A DNA stretch of 64,000 bases from an uncultured Acetatifactor sp. (lineage in GTDB: Bacteria; Bacillota; Clostridia; Lachnospirales; Lachnospiraceae). A program made the position numbers and the translations under genes. The stretch covers positions 232,325 to 296,324 of the forward strand of contig CAJUCT010000001.1 in assembly GCA_910585015.1 (NCBI GenBank). The letters are read 5' to 3'. This document shows positions 1-7,817 of this stretch, piece after piece. Under the pieces are notes generated by a model. The model searched no databases and had not been told where the DNA came from. It worked only from the letters and a program-made list of their open reading frames with translations. How positions within the stretch are numbered: the stretch's first letter is position 1; every line of letters begins with the position of its first letter.

Positions 1-2
1 CA

Positions 3-644
3 CAGAATCTGTATTATTTGCTGAACCAGGGCTATCCCATCAAAGGGGCATCCGTGTTTGTGGGAAACCACTACCTGCTGTCGGAGCGGCAGCGGATGGC
101 GCTGGTGAGGGCCGTATCTTCCCGGGAGAACATAGAGAATAGAAAGGATAAGGAACTCCATGAACTCCCAGAAGGCTGTGCAGTGCATATCGACGGCTTT
201 AACACAATCATCACCCTGGAGGTCGCCCTGTCCGGATCCCTGCTGCTGAAGTGTATGGATGGAACTGTCCGGGATTTGGCGGCCCTAAGAGGTTCATATC
301 GTCTGATTGACAAGACTTCGCAGGCGATCCTGATGACAGGCAGGATGCTGGAGAAAAGCGGTGTCGGCAAGGCAGTGTTCTACCTGGATTCCCCGGTATC
401 CAACTCCGGGAGGCTGAAAGAACAGATAGGAACGCTGCTGGGGGATTTTCCTTTTGAACTGCAATTGGAAGTTATCCACAATGTGGATGTCACATTGGAG
501 TCTCTGGAAAATGTCATAACCAGTGATGCCATCATTCTGGACAAATGCCAGAGTTGGTTTAATCTAAACGGCAGGATCATCGAAGAAGAGATGGGAGAGT
601 ATCCTTTTGTGGATTTCGCTTCCGGGGTGATATCCGAATACTGA
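3..644 (+). CDS. DUF434 domain protein, 5' end outside window
   Basis: The reading frame is open from the first bases of the window, so the true start lies upstream; a TTG at 18 is only the first possible start inside. The visible 213 residues match what I know of the DUF434 family: a block reading LNQGYPIKGASVFVGNHY, then LSERQRMALVRAVSS, HIDGFNTIITLEVALSG, YLDSPVSNSGRLKEQI and a terminal DKCQSWFNLNG. The family is of unknown function and the pattern (conserved Asp, Asn and Arg in an alternating alpha/beta order) suggests an enzyme, but no reaction is established. The stop codon TGA at 642-644 lies inside a copy of the dispersed repeat that starts near 637, so the last residues may have been rewritten by the repeat. 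Confidence 0.75.
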   Translation, partial: QNLYYLLNQGYPIKGASVFVGNHYLLSERQRMALVRAVSSRENIENRKDKELHELPEGCAVHIDGFNTIITLEVALSGSLLLKCMDGTVRDLAALRGSYRLIDKTSQAILMTGRMLEKSGVGKAVFYLDSPVSNSGRLKEQIGTLLGDFPFELQLEVIHNVDVTLESLENVITSDAIILDKCQSWFNLNGRIIEEEMGEYPFVDFASGVISEY

Positions 645-690
645 TTGGCCCAATATCGAAGGAGAATCTTGCGATACGCATAGTGAGATA
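637..690 (+). repeat. dispersed hairpin repeat, copy A (partial)
   Basis: The stretch aligns with copy C at 43519-43572: both have AATACTGATTGG, then CAATATCG, a short purine-rich loop, and GCGATAYGCAT followed by a GAGRTAA-like end. ATCG..AA and TTGCGAT can pair as a hairpin. Copy A lacks the TTTGG/CCAAA hairpin that opens copies B, C and D. It overlaps the stop codon of the DUF434 gene. Confidence 0.55.
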
Positions 691-705
691 AATGATGAAA
701 AGTAA

Positions 706-1107
706 GAGTCTAAAAAAACATTTGTCCTTGGTGGTGAACTGATTCCCTATTTCCTGAATTATGACGGCCTCAAAGCGGAACGGGAATGGTGTGAGCAGTT
801 GAAGGATGATGGAAACTGTATAGTCTATCACAATGAAGAGGATATTATTCTAAATATTTCCAACCAGTATGACGTGTTCTTCAATTTCACCCACATGACG
901 CCGAACTGGAGGATTGGCAATATGAAGACAGATGACCGGGAGGAACTGATCCGCAGGATCGTGGAGGAGGATACACAGGCGCTGAATCTGGCGAGAAACA
1001 TTACAGTCGGGGAACTGGTCAGGAGATACGGCGACTTCCATTCGGACAAGGGTTTTTCGCAGGAAGACTATGAGAGTTATCTGTTGAACTGTTATGTTGA
1101 CGGATAG
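706..1107 (+). pseudogene. Remnant of an unrecognised gene
   Basis: The frame is open from 706 to the stop at 1105-1107 and looks coding (for example LGGELIPYFLNYDGLKAERE, then NQYDVFFNFTHMTPNW and a charged helix ITVGELVRRYGDFHSDKG), but it has no ATG or GTG at a sensible place. An ATGATG at 693 opens another frame that stops after 16 codons; a one-base slip in the A-run near 712-718 would join the two. A TTG at 799 gives the 102-aa version. I do not recognise the family. The debris lies directly after repeat copy A and before another short orphan frame, so I read it as a frameshifted fragment. Confidence 0.4.
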
Positions 1108-1110
1108 TAG

Positions 1111-1377
1111 TGTGAGAAGAACTTCCAGTCGCTTACGGTAAAAACTCATATATGGATTTTTACAAGGCCGAAAACATAATTTCCAATGTCGTTACCTACA
1201 AGAATAAAGTAAAAGTGGAGAACTTGTGAGAAGATGGAGGTCAACGCACTATTTGTGCATAGGGGGTGAGCCGGAGAAGTTCTTCGGATTATATGTCGCC
1301 CGCGCCGGATTTTCGGCATGGCATTGTCGATAGTAATATTCATGCCATTATAAATATGCCTTAAAACAGGAGTTGAT
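1111..1377 (+). other. Gene-poor stretch with possible debris
   Basis: It holds a short open frame 1151-1228 starting ATGGATTTTTACAAGG (25 codons, rich in Lys, Val and Asn) that could be the tail of a lost gene, and no recognised element. The last bases supply a CAGGAG ribosome site for the gene at 1378. Confidence 0.3.
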
Positions 1378-2073
1378 ATGAAAAAAGAGGACTGCCATAA
1401 AATTCTGTTCCGTGCATTCGGCAAAGAAATAACTATATATCCCAGCATTACATCCGGCAGGCCCATCGTATACCTGAATACCTTTGAGGGGGAGGGAGAA
1501 AGGGCATATCAGATGCTGCGGGATGCAGAGTGCCCGGATTTCACCCTTGTGACCATAAGCGGGTTGGCCTGGCACCATGATTTGACCCCCTGGGAGATGC
1601 CTCCTGTCTCAGAAGGCGCTCCTCCCTGCACAGGAGGGGCAGGAGAATATCTGCGGCTTTTGACGGAGGAAATTCTCCCGGAGGCGGAGGCGGCATTGCT
1701 GGGGCCTGTATCCTGGAGAGGTCTTGCGGGCTATTCTCTGGCAGGGCTGTTCGCCATATACGCAGCCTGTCAGACACCGGTTTTTTCAAGAATAGCCAGC
1801 ATGTCCGGATCGCTGTGGTTCCCGGGCTTTTGGGAATATGTCTCTGCTCATGACATGGCAGGTGACATAACGCACATGTATCTATCCCTTGGCGACAGAG
1901 AATGCAGGACCGGGAACCCCTATATGAAAACAGTGCAGGAGTACACGGGAGAAATAGCCGCCCTTTGTACGCAGAAGGGGATTGATACAATGTTTCAGCT
2001 GAATCCGGGAAATCATTTTAAAAACGCCGCCCGCCGGACTGCGGCAGGTGTTGCATGGATATTGAAAAGATGA
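1378..2073 (+). CDS. Alpha/beta hydrolase, putative esterase (COG2819-like)
   Basis: A 231-aa cytoplasmic hydrolase with no signal peptide. The nucleophile elbow GYSLAG puts the serine at residue 120; an Asp at 173 in SLGDRE and a His at 213 in PGNHF complete a plausible catalytic triad in the right order and spacing. The early PIVYLNTFEGEGER strand and TLVTISGLAWHHDLTPW block resemble the IroE/Fes-like esterase superfamily, which cleaves siderophore or other acyl esters; the substrate here cannot be told. The ATG is preceded by CAGGAG at a normal distance. No neighbour shares its strand closely enough to define an operon. Alternative: an acyl-CoA or ester hydrolase of unrelated pathway. Confidence 0.75.
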   Translation: MKKEDCHKILFRAFGKEITIYPSITSGRPIVYLNTFEGEGERAYQMLRDAECPDFTLVTISGLAWHHDLTPWEMPPVSEGAPPCTGGAGEYLRLLTEEILPEAEAALLGPVSWRGLAGYSLAGLFAIYAACQTPVFSRIASMSGSLWFPGFWEYVSAHDMAGDITHMYLSLGDRECRTGNPYMKTVQEYTGEIAALCTQKGIDTMFQLNPGNHFKNAARRTAAGVAWILKR

Positions 2074-2254
2074 GAATATAATTAAGTTGGGCGAATTGTG
2101 CATTGCAGATAAGAAGTTTTATTCAATGTGACGATAAATGATATGAGGCTGAAGAACATATGTGGGCGGAATGCGTGATTGCCAGACAGATGCCCACAAT
2201 ATATGGACGCGGCCCGGAAATGGACTTCAATAACATATCAAGGAGGATGTAAGC

Positions 2255-3361
2255 ATGTCAATGAATGTCACACAAAGCTATAGTCAGTTTTACAAGGGAT
2301 CCGAACCCTTGAAAAGCTATGGCTCCAGCGGGGAAGGTCTCATACCCAGGAAGGATACGCTGGTGAAATATGAGTTCAGAACCACCGATGAGCAGGGGAA
2401 CAAGATCATGGATCCCATGTCCAAGGAGGAGGCTCTGCGGGCCATGAAGGAGATTTCCAGCCAGTACGGAGACAACGTGATGGTAGAGTTTTCCGGGGAT
2501 GGCCTGCAGGCCCTGGCTCAGGATTTGCAGAGACAGATCCAAGAAGGAAGCTGGAAACTGAACCAGCAGCAGAAAACGGATCAGGCCAAGAAACAGGAAC
2601 TGATGGAGCAGAGCATTGTTCAGCTGGAAAATACCCACAGGCTGGTCATTCCCAACATCCAGACCAACGAAAAGCTCTATGACAGTTTGGAGAACGCGCC
2701 CGAGGAGGTTGTGAAAGCCGCTAACGGCATTATCAAGAATTATCTTATGCCCCATGATGTGTCCGGGATGACGGAGGAACAGCGCAGGGATGCCATAGCC
2801 TTTGGCCTGGAGGAGGCCAGGTATCTGGCGGAGAATTATTTGGATCAGCAGCATGCCGGGGACTTTCTCTCCGCCATGGATACCATTGCCAGATATGGCA
2901 TGAACGGCACAGTGTCGGAGGACGGCAGAGTTACCTACCATATCGAGAAAGGGCCTTTGGTGGGAGCGCCGGATGATTATGTAAGCGAGAGCGATATACT
3001 GAAAGCCAAAGCCCCGGATTTGTACAAGGAATTGCAGGATTTAAACAAAAGCATCGCAAAAGGCGAGACCGGCTGGGGCAAGAAATTCATAGAGTTGCAT
3101 CAGCGTATCAACCAGAAGCTGAACGGTTATTCCGGAACCACTTCTGAGGGAAAGAGGCTTACCTATTATGAGGAGGCCGCTGCCGAATATAAGTCCTGGA
3201 AAAAAGCTGTGGATGAGACGAAGCTTCCAGGCACATACAGCGGAGTGGACTATCTGGATATGAACGCATTTTTTAACAGCCTCAATTCCCAGGGCAGTCT
3301 GGGAGAAAGCTGGATGGCAAAGGCCCAGGAGCGCTTTGCCAAATGGCTGAGCGGCGAATAA
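2255..3361 (+). CDS. Hypothetical protein, 368 aa
   Basis: I do not recognise the family. The protein is soluble, without signal peptide or membrane segment, strongly helical and rich in Gln, Glu and Lys. Residues 55-130 look like a long amphipathic helix (EALRAMKEISSQYGDNVMVE, then LQRQIQEGSWKLNQQQKTD), and a second helical block near 160-210 contains GMTEEQRRDAIAFGLEEARY. The N-terminus is Ser/Tyr rich (MNVTQSYSQFYKGSEPLKSY). Start at 2255 is set by AAGGAGGATG just upstream. It stands alone, with its own terminator directly after the stop. It could be one of the small-molecule or cell-surface-associated Firmicutes hypotheticals; nothing visible fixes a role. Confidence 0.7.
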   Translation: MSMNVTQSYSQFYKGSEPLKSYGSSGEGLIPRKDTLVKYEFRTTDEQGNKIMDPMSKEEALRAMKEISSQYGDNVMVEFSGDGLQALAQDLQRQIQEGSWKLNQQQKTDQAKKQELMEQSIVQLENTHRLVIPNIQTNEKLYDSLENAPEEVVKAANGIIKNYLMPHDVSGMTEEQRRDAIAFGLEEARYLAENYLDQQHAGDFLSAMDTIARYGMNGTVSEDGRVTYHIEKGPLVGAPDDYVSESDILKAKAPDLYKELQDLNKSIAKGETGWGKKFIELHQRINQKLNGYSGTTSEGKRLTYYEEAAAEYKSWKKAVDETKLPGTYSGVDYLDMNAFFNSLNSQGSLGESWMAKAQERFAKWLSGE

Positions 3362-3369
3362 AAGGCAGG

Positions 3370-3410
3370 ATCCCCATTGCACGGAGTCTGATTGTGCAAT
3401 GGGGATTTTA
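3370..3410 (+). terminator. Intrinsic terminator
   Basis: A 13-bp perfect stem (ATCCCCATTGCAC with GTGCAATGGGGAT) and 11-base loop, followed by TTTTA, nine bases after the stop of the 368-aa gene. Confidence 0.85.
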
Positions 3411-3432
3411 GGCAATAAAGCGGAAGCTCATT

Positions 3433-4146
3433 TTAGTCATCACTTGTAGATGGCATAATATAAATCTTTTGATAAATACTGTCCAAATCCTGACTATTGT
3501 TTGTAATTTGAATATCCTGAACTATTACGCCATCTCTCAAAAAAATACAGCGCGTACATATTTTTTCTAAAAAATCCAAAACATGACTGGTTACGATGAC
3601 AGCGCTTCCTTGTTGAATACATCTAATCAAGTCGTTCTTAAATTGAAGGATTCCATAAGTATCAATGCCATTGGTCGGTTCATCCATAAGAATAAGTTTT
3701 GGAGTCCCAATAAGCGCCATGATAATTGACAATTTCCTTTTCATGCCCATGGAAAGTGCGCTGACATAAGAGTTTCGCTGTTCAAATAGTTCATATCTCT
3801 TTAAATAAGGCTCTATTTCTTCCTGGAACCTCCCCCCAAATTTGATTTGACAGATAAAATCCATAATTTCATAAACTGTCATTTTTCTGTAAAAATTCAA
3901 ATTTTCCTGCATATATCCAATTTGAGATTTACATATCCGGCTTGAGGTGCTAAGACCTGACAATAGAATCTCCCCGTCTGATAGGGGCATTAATCCTGCT
4001 ATTGCTTTAATCAATGTTGTTTTTCCGGCTCCGTTAGGACCGATAATGGCAGTGATTTCTCCAAAATTTATTGTCGCTGTTATGGACTGAATGCCATGTT
4101 TTTTATCGTACAGCATTGAGGCATTATTTAAGGTAAGATTATTCAT
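3433..4146 (-). CDS. ABC transporter ATP-binding protein
   Basis: A 237-aa ABC ATPase. Walker A GPNGAGKTT lies at residues 36-44, the Q-loop at GYMQENLNFYRKM, the signature at LSMGMKRKLS (about 129-138) and Walker B with the catalytic Glu at LILMDEPTNGID. The signature replaces SGGQ by SMGM, as in many peptide, lantibiotic-immunity and Na+/drug exporters of the CcmA group. It overlaps the end of the permease gene by eight bases, so the two are translationally coupled and probably form one exporter. The whole block is much more AT-rich than the genes on either side, which suggests transfer. It could serve export of, or immunity to, a peptide. Confidence 0.9.
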   Translation of the reverse strand: MNNLTLNNASMLYDKKHGIQSITATINFGEITAIIGPNGAGKTTLIKAIAGLMPLSDGEILLSGLSTSSRICKSQIGYMQENLNFYRKMTVYEIMDFICQIKFGGRFQEEIEPYLKRYELFEQRNSYVSALSMGMKRKLSIIMALIGTPKLILMDEPTNGIDTYGILQFKNDLIRCIQQGSAVIVTSHVLDFLEKICTRCIFLRDGVIVQDIQITNNSQDLDSIYQKIYIMPSTSDD

Positions 4147-5413
4147 AGTGCAGATTCTCCCAATTTCTTTTTCCTTTATCTATGTTTTTATATAGAAAAT
4201 ACAAATTAAGTACGGGCAGATGTAGTTGAATCAACGCCACGCAGACAGATAAATAATACTGCTTTGCCGGATACTTTATAAATAGATGACTGCTTATAAA
4301 GCTCGCAGCGAACAGAAGGGTAAGCGCTAAAACAGGCAGGATTATGATATTTTGGGGATGGAAAATACAATCAATAAGCACAATCAGAAATATATTATCC
4401 CCCAAAAGAAAAAATCCGCTCAATATCTGATCTCGAAAGAGGGATGTATAGGCATAATTTGACATATAGTATGGCAAAAGAAGAGTAGTCTCAAAATTAT
4501 ATATGTCCTTAAAATACAGAGAACTGATCAGGCATATTCCATAGGCCAGCAAGAACAGGATAATAGAACCGGATTCGGTATAACAGAAGACAATAAAGAT
4601 TATGGCAGAAAATATTTTCCAAAGAATAAAGTCTTTGTTTCTGTACATCCAGATATAATTCTTTCCATATACTAAATGTCCATTGAGCCAGTGATTCAGC
4701 TCACCCATTATGTGCATTCTGTTTGCGTGATTTCTGGCAATAATTTTATCCAAACAGATACTTTGGTATCTGTGAGAGAAGTAAAGCAATAGACATATAG
4801 AAATAATAATTCTTATTGAAATAGAAATCATGCTTTGGGGAAACAAAAAACCTGTAATCGATTCAGACATTACAATTGTATAAACCATCTTGAATGATAA
4901 TTTTTTTGTGCCCACTAATATACCTAACAGACCTATCATGGTAAAAGTGAAAGAGGTTAGCAGCTTCGAATGCGTGTGCAGACTTATCCATATGCCAAAC
5001 AGTTCAATTAAAAGAGCAGTAAAAACATTAGCAAAAACAGAATGAACTATGCTTATACCCTGGGCCTGGGCAATCATGGTTCCAAAGTAAATCTGCAGAA
5101 AAAATATTTCATAATGAGTAAGAGAAAATAAGATAAAACGCTGTGGAAAATCAAGGCCAAATAGAACCAGACACTCCCAATCTTCCCTGATAAATTTATG
5201 AAACACTAATCTGACATACACCAGCAAAATACAGATCAGGACAAAAAACAAAAGCCTGTTAATATAGAGCATATTGCTATAATTGTACCGACCAGACAAA
5301 AAACGGTTTCCCGTTCCGTAAATTATAGGGTATAAAATCAACAGGATCAGAAAGAATATACTTTTTGCCGTTTTTGGGTTTCGTCTTTTTAAGATAAGAA
5401 AAATTGCTTTCAT
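4139..5413 (-). CDS. ABC transporter membrane subunit, unknown substrate
   Basis: A 424-aa protein made almost wholly of hydrophobic segments (about ten, for example residues 20-35, 50-68, 95-150, 190-210, 265-310, 345-385) with no soluble domain, paired with the ATPase gene downstream. It does not show a familiar permease family signature; the architecture fits the permeases of bacteriocin or peptide exporters and immunity pumps. Its ATG overlaps the TGA of an upstream open frame (ATGA at 5410-5413), which implies it once was, or still is, translated by re-initiation. Base composition is AT-rich like its partner. Confidence 0.7.
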   Translation of the reverse strand: MKAIFLILKRRNPKTAKSIFFLILLILYPIIYGTGNRFLSGRYNYSNMLYINRLLFFVLICILLVYVRLVFHKFIREDWECLVLFGLDFPQRFILFSLTHYEIFFLQIYFGTMIAQAQGISIVHSVFANVFTALLIELFGIWISLHTHSKLLTSFTFTMIGLLGILVGTKKLSFKMVYTIVMSESITGFLFPQSMISISIRIIISICLLLYFSHRYQSICLDKIIARNHANRMHIMGELNHWLNGHLVYGKNYIWMYRNKDFILWKIFSAIIFIVFCYTESGSIILFLLAYGICLISSLYFKDIYNFETTLLLPYYMSNYAYTSLFRDQILSGFFLLGDNIFLIVLIDCIFHPQNIIILPVLALTLLFAASFISSHLFIKYPAKQYYLSVCVALIQLHLPVLNLYFLYKNIDKGKRNWENLHYE

Positions 5414-5607
5414 AGTGTGTTTTTCCTTAGCGTTACAGTGGTATTTAACATACTTTTAATAGTAAATAGGACTGCTGATATGGTCTGTTTCCAAGATATT
5501 TTATTTTTTTGTATAAATGTTTTAATCTGGTATCCGTCAGAACAATAATTGTCTGTCTTTAAAGGTATAAATGCCGATAGAGGAGCAATAGTATTTGGGT
5601 ATTGTAA
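5410..5607 (-). pseudogene. Open frame coupled to permease start, probably degraded
   Basis: Sixty-five codons are open before the TGA that overlaps the permease ATG, giving a basic Ser/Thr/Lys-rich stretch (TFIQKNKISWKQTISAVLF). There is no ATG near its beginning. In another frame, an ATG after a GGGGGG purine run codes 23 residues up to a TAA, after which the same frame stays open again. Either a stop or a slip has broken a short gene between the peptide frame at 5618 and the permease. I do not recognise the product. Confidence 0.35.
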
Positions 5608-5617
5608 TTATCAAAGT

Positions 5618-5749
5618 TCAAATGCAACATGACATCCCCCCATTGAGAACAGTATAGTGGGATATTTTTTTATATATAGAAGCGATTTTAATGCCACATT
5701 TATATGCTTTGGTTGTTGCAGAAATACCTGGTTTTAGGTGTTTGCTCAT
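5618..5749 (-). CDS. Candidate 43-aa precursor peptide
   Basis: A short frame that reads MSKHLKPGISATTKAYKCGI, then KIASIYKKISHYTVLNGG, then MSCCI at the end. It is basic, rich in Ser, Thr, Lys and Cys, has a GG pair five residues before the end and three Cys in total. It lies about 86 bases downstream of a good promoter and upstream of an ABC exporter on the same strand. The composition fits a modified peptide (RiPP) precursor, but I see no modification enzyme and no clear ribosome site before the ATG, so translation is uncertain. A chance frame remains possible. Confidence 0.35.
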   Translation of the reverse strand: MSKHLKPGISATTKAYKCGIKIASIYKKISHYTVLNGGMSCCI

Positions 5750-5834
5750 GAAGTATTTCGAATAGTTCAACTAATGTAACTGAAATTAGGTGAGTTGCAT
5801 GCATTTGGATTGTTGCCCACTAATGGATTCATAT

Positions 5835-5863
5835 AGTATATCATATAATATATTGGATTTCAA
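5835..5863 (-). promoter_or_regulatory. Sigma-A-type promoter for the ABC island
   Basis: Reading the minus strand: TTGAAA (5858-5863), 17-base spacer, TATACT (5835-5840). It points toward the peptide frame and ABC genes. Confidence 0.6.
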
Positions 5864-6106
5864 TTTATAATTATTAAAGTATAAATCAAATAGAGAATCT
5901 TAAATGAAATGTAAATTACTTAGGGTGGATGCGACGGCTAAACCGGGAGATATTTGATAGTTTATCGGCATTACTGCTTAAGCATTCCTGCTGATATAAG
6001 AAATTACGTTGAAAAATACAGGATTTTGTGTTATTGTGGATAAAGAATATGAGAGATTTTCAGACAACATCTGAATGGATGAGAAATGTAGGTAAAAGAG
6101 GACGTC
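5864..6106. other. Intergenic, AT-rich, no gene seen
   Basis: Only very short frames occur (for example 17 codons from ATGAAATGTAAATTAC near 5903). It must carry the holA promoter, but I could not fix a clear pair of boxes. AGAGGACGTC precedes the holA ATG. Confidence 0.3.
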
Positions 6107-7102
6107 ATGCAGCGGATACAAAATGACATCAAATCGGGGCAGTTTCAGCCGGTGTACCTTCTATACGGGGAGGAACGCTACTTAAAGCGCCAGTACCGGG
6201 ACAAGCTTAAGGGAGTGCTGTGTACCCCGGACGACAATATGAATAACCATTTTTACGAGGGCAGAAATGTGTCTGTCGGGGAGATTATTGATCTGGCGGA
6301 GACCCTGCCCTTTTTGGCGCAGCATCGGGTTATTTTTCTGGATAACAGCGGCCTGTTTAAGTCCGGCGGCGAGCAGATGGCGGAGTACCTGAAGGTGCAG
6401 AATGAGTCCACCGTACTGATTTTCACCGAGGCGGAGGTGGACAAGCGCAGCAAGCTGTTTAAGGCGGTCCAGGCCCAGGGCTGCGCCGTGGAGTTCGCGG
6501 CCCAGGACGAGAACACCCTGAAGCGCTGGGTGGCGGGCATACTGGGCAGAGAGGGGAAGAAGATCACCGAGAACACGGTTTTGCTGCTGCTAAGTAAAAC
6601 CGGCACGGATATGGAAAACATCCATATGGAACTGGAGAAGCTGATCTGCTACTGCATGGACAGGGAAGTGGTGGAACCCCGGGACGTGGAGGCAGTCTGT
6701 ACCACCCGTGTGTCCAACCATATTTTTGACATGGTCACTGCCATTGCGGAGAAGCGTCAGAAGGATGCATTGGAGTTGTATTATGACCTGTTGACTTTGA
6801 AGGAGCCTCCCATGCGGATTCTCTTTCTGATTGCCCGGCAGTGCAATCTGCTGCTCCAGGCCAAGGCCATGAAGAGCAAGGGCCAGTCAAACAAGGAGAT
6901 TGCGTCCGGCCTGGGTGTGCCCCCCTTTGCGGTGAACAAATACTTAAGCCAGGCATCCCGGTTCAAATCCTCCACGCTGCGCCAGGCGCTGACCCGATGT
7001 GTGGAAGCGGAGGAGGCGGTGAAGACCGGGCGCATGAACGACGTGATGAGTGTGGAGATACTGATCGTATCAGTGTTTGAGGAGGCTGAAGATGGCAGGT
7101 AA
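6107..7102 (+). CDS. holA: DNA polymerase III, delta subunit
   Basis: A 331-aa protein of usual length for HolA, the clamp-loader subunit that opens the beta sliding clamp. The N-terminus QPVYLLYGEERYLKRQYRDK is the typical start of the delta AAA+-like domain; DENTLKRWVAGILGREGKKI and TGTDMENIHMELEKLICY mark the middle, and the C-terminal helical collar domain contains PPMRILFLIARQCNLLLQAK and GVPPFAVNKYLSQASRF. As in the family there is no functional ATP site. The following gene overlaps its end by 11 bases, so both are probably co-transcribed. Confidence 0.95.
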   Translation: MQRIQNDIKSGQFQPVYLLYGEERYLKRQYRDKLKGVLCTPDDNMNNHFYEGRNVSVGEIIDLAETLPFLAQHRVIFLDNSGLFKSGGEQMAEYLKVQNESTVLIFTEAEVDKRSKLFKAVQAQGCAVEFAAQDENTLKRWVAGILGREGKKITENTVLLLLSKTGTDMENIHMELEKLICYCMDREVVEPRDVEAVCTTRVSNHIFDMVTAIAEKRQKDALELYYDLLTLKEPPMRILFLIARQCNLLLQAKAMKSKGQSNKEIASGLGVPPFAVNKYLSQASRFKSSTLRQALTRCVEAEEAVKTGRMNDVMSVEILIVSVFEEAEDGR

Positions 7103-7631
7103 CACAGCGGGAAACGGAAAGAAGCAGACCCTGCTGGGCAGTGTGCTGGCAGTGGCTGTGTTGATAATAGTCGGCGCGGCGCGGCTGTTGGCTCCTGGCA
7201 GCGGCGCCCTGGAGACGGGGGATGTACGGGAGGTCAGTTCGGCAGATGTGGAAGGCAGCGCTTTTGAAAGCCCAGAGGCTTCGGAACCCGGGACGGAGGT
7301 CACCGTTGAATCCATTCTGGAAGGCGCACAGTCTGTCGGCTGGGCGGAGGGCGCGCCGGAGGAGTTGTACTCCTTCCGCAATGAGCGTCTGCTGAACCAA
7401 CACTATGAAAAGCACGGAATTGAGATGGGGGTTGGTACGGTAGAGGAGTATGTGGCGGCGGCCAACGCGGTGATCAATCACCCGGATGCGCTGCATAAGC
7501 TGGAGGCCGAGGACAATGACGACGTCTATTTTCTGGAGGCCACCAACGAGTTTGTGGTGGTGTCCACAGACGGCTATATCAGAACCTATTTTATTGCCAG
7601 CGGCGGCATCGACTATTATAATCGGCAGTAA
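7092..7631 (+). CDS. Membrane-anchored protein with BECR-type nuclease-like C-terminus
   Basis: Start at 7092 is chosen over the TTG at 7077 because GAGGAGG (7079-7085) sits at the right distance before this ATG. The 179-aa product has a basic N-terminus, one membrane segment (about residues 13-33) and a Glu/Ser-rich linker. Residues about 95-179 (FRNERLLNQHYEKHGIEMG, then TVEEYVAAANAVIN, TNEFVVVSTDGYIRTYF and IDYYNRQ) resemble the Barnase-EndoU-ColicinE5/D-RelE fold found in polymorphic toxins and phage proteins: an N-terminal His-containing helix, then a strand pair with Glu, Arg, Thr and Tyr. If active it would be an RNase displayed outside the cell, with no immunity gene visible beside it. 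It may instead be a non-catalytic relative. Confidence 0.6.
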   Translation: MAGNTAGNGKKQTLLGSVLAVAVLIIVGAARLLAPGSGALETGDVREVSSADVEGSAFESPEASEPGTEVTVESILEGAQSVGWAEGAPEELYSFRNERLLNQHYEKHGIEMGVGTVEEYVAAANAVINHPDALHKLEAEDNDDVYFLEATNEFVVVSTDGYIRTYFIASGGIDYYNRQ

Positions 7632-7800
7632 GTTTGGGCGACGCACATCCAAATATGCATTGACGAAGTATTGCAGGAGCGCCTGCGATATGCAGGGAAG
7701 AGGTAAGAGCGGATGTGCGACATCCATTATCGGTTGACGCAGTATCACAGTGCAGCAACACGGGCACAGCAGGAGTTTGGCTCAGGCCAAACTCCAGTTA
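7630..7800 (+). repeat. dispersed hairpin repeat, copy B (two modules)
   Basis: It opens with AAGTTTGG..TCCAAATA, then TTGACGAAGTATTGCAGG, the hairpin GCAGG-agcg-CCTGC and GATATGC, then GAGGTAAG. A second module follows: GGATGTGCGACATCC hairpin, ATCGGTTGACGCAGTATCAC, and finally GGAGTTTGGctcaggCCAAACTCC, a strong hairpin. The order matches copy C at 43.5 kb. It fills the gap before the GH43 gene and supplies the stop codon of the gene at 7092. Confidence 0.65.
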
Positions 7801-7817
7801 TGTAGAAAGAGGAGAAT

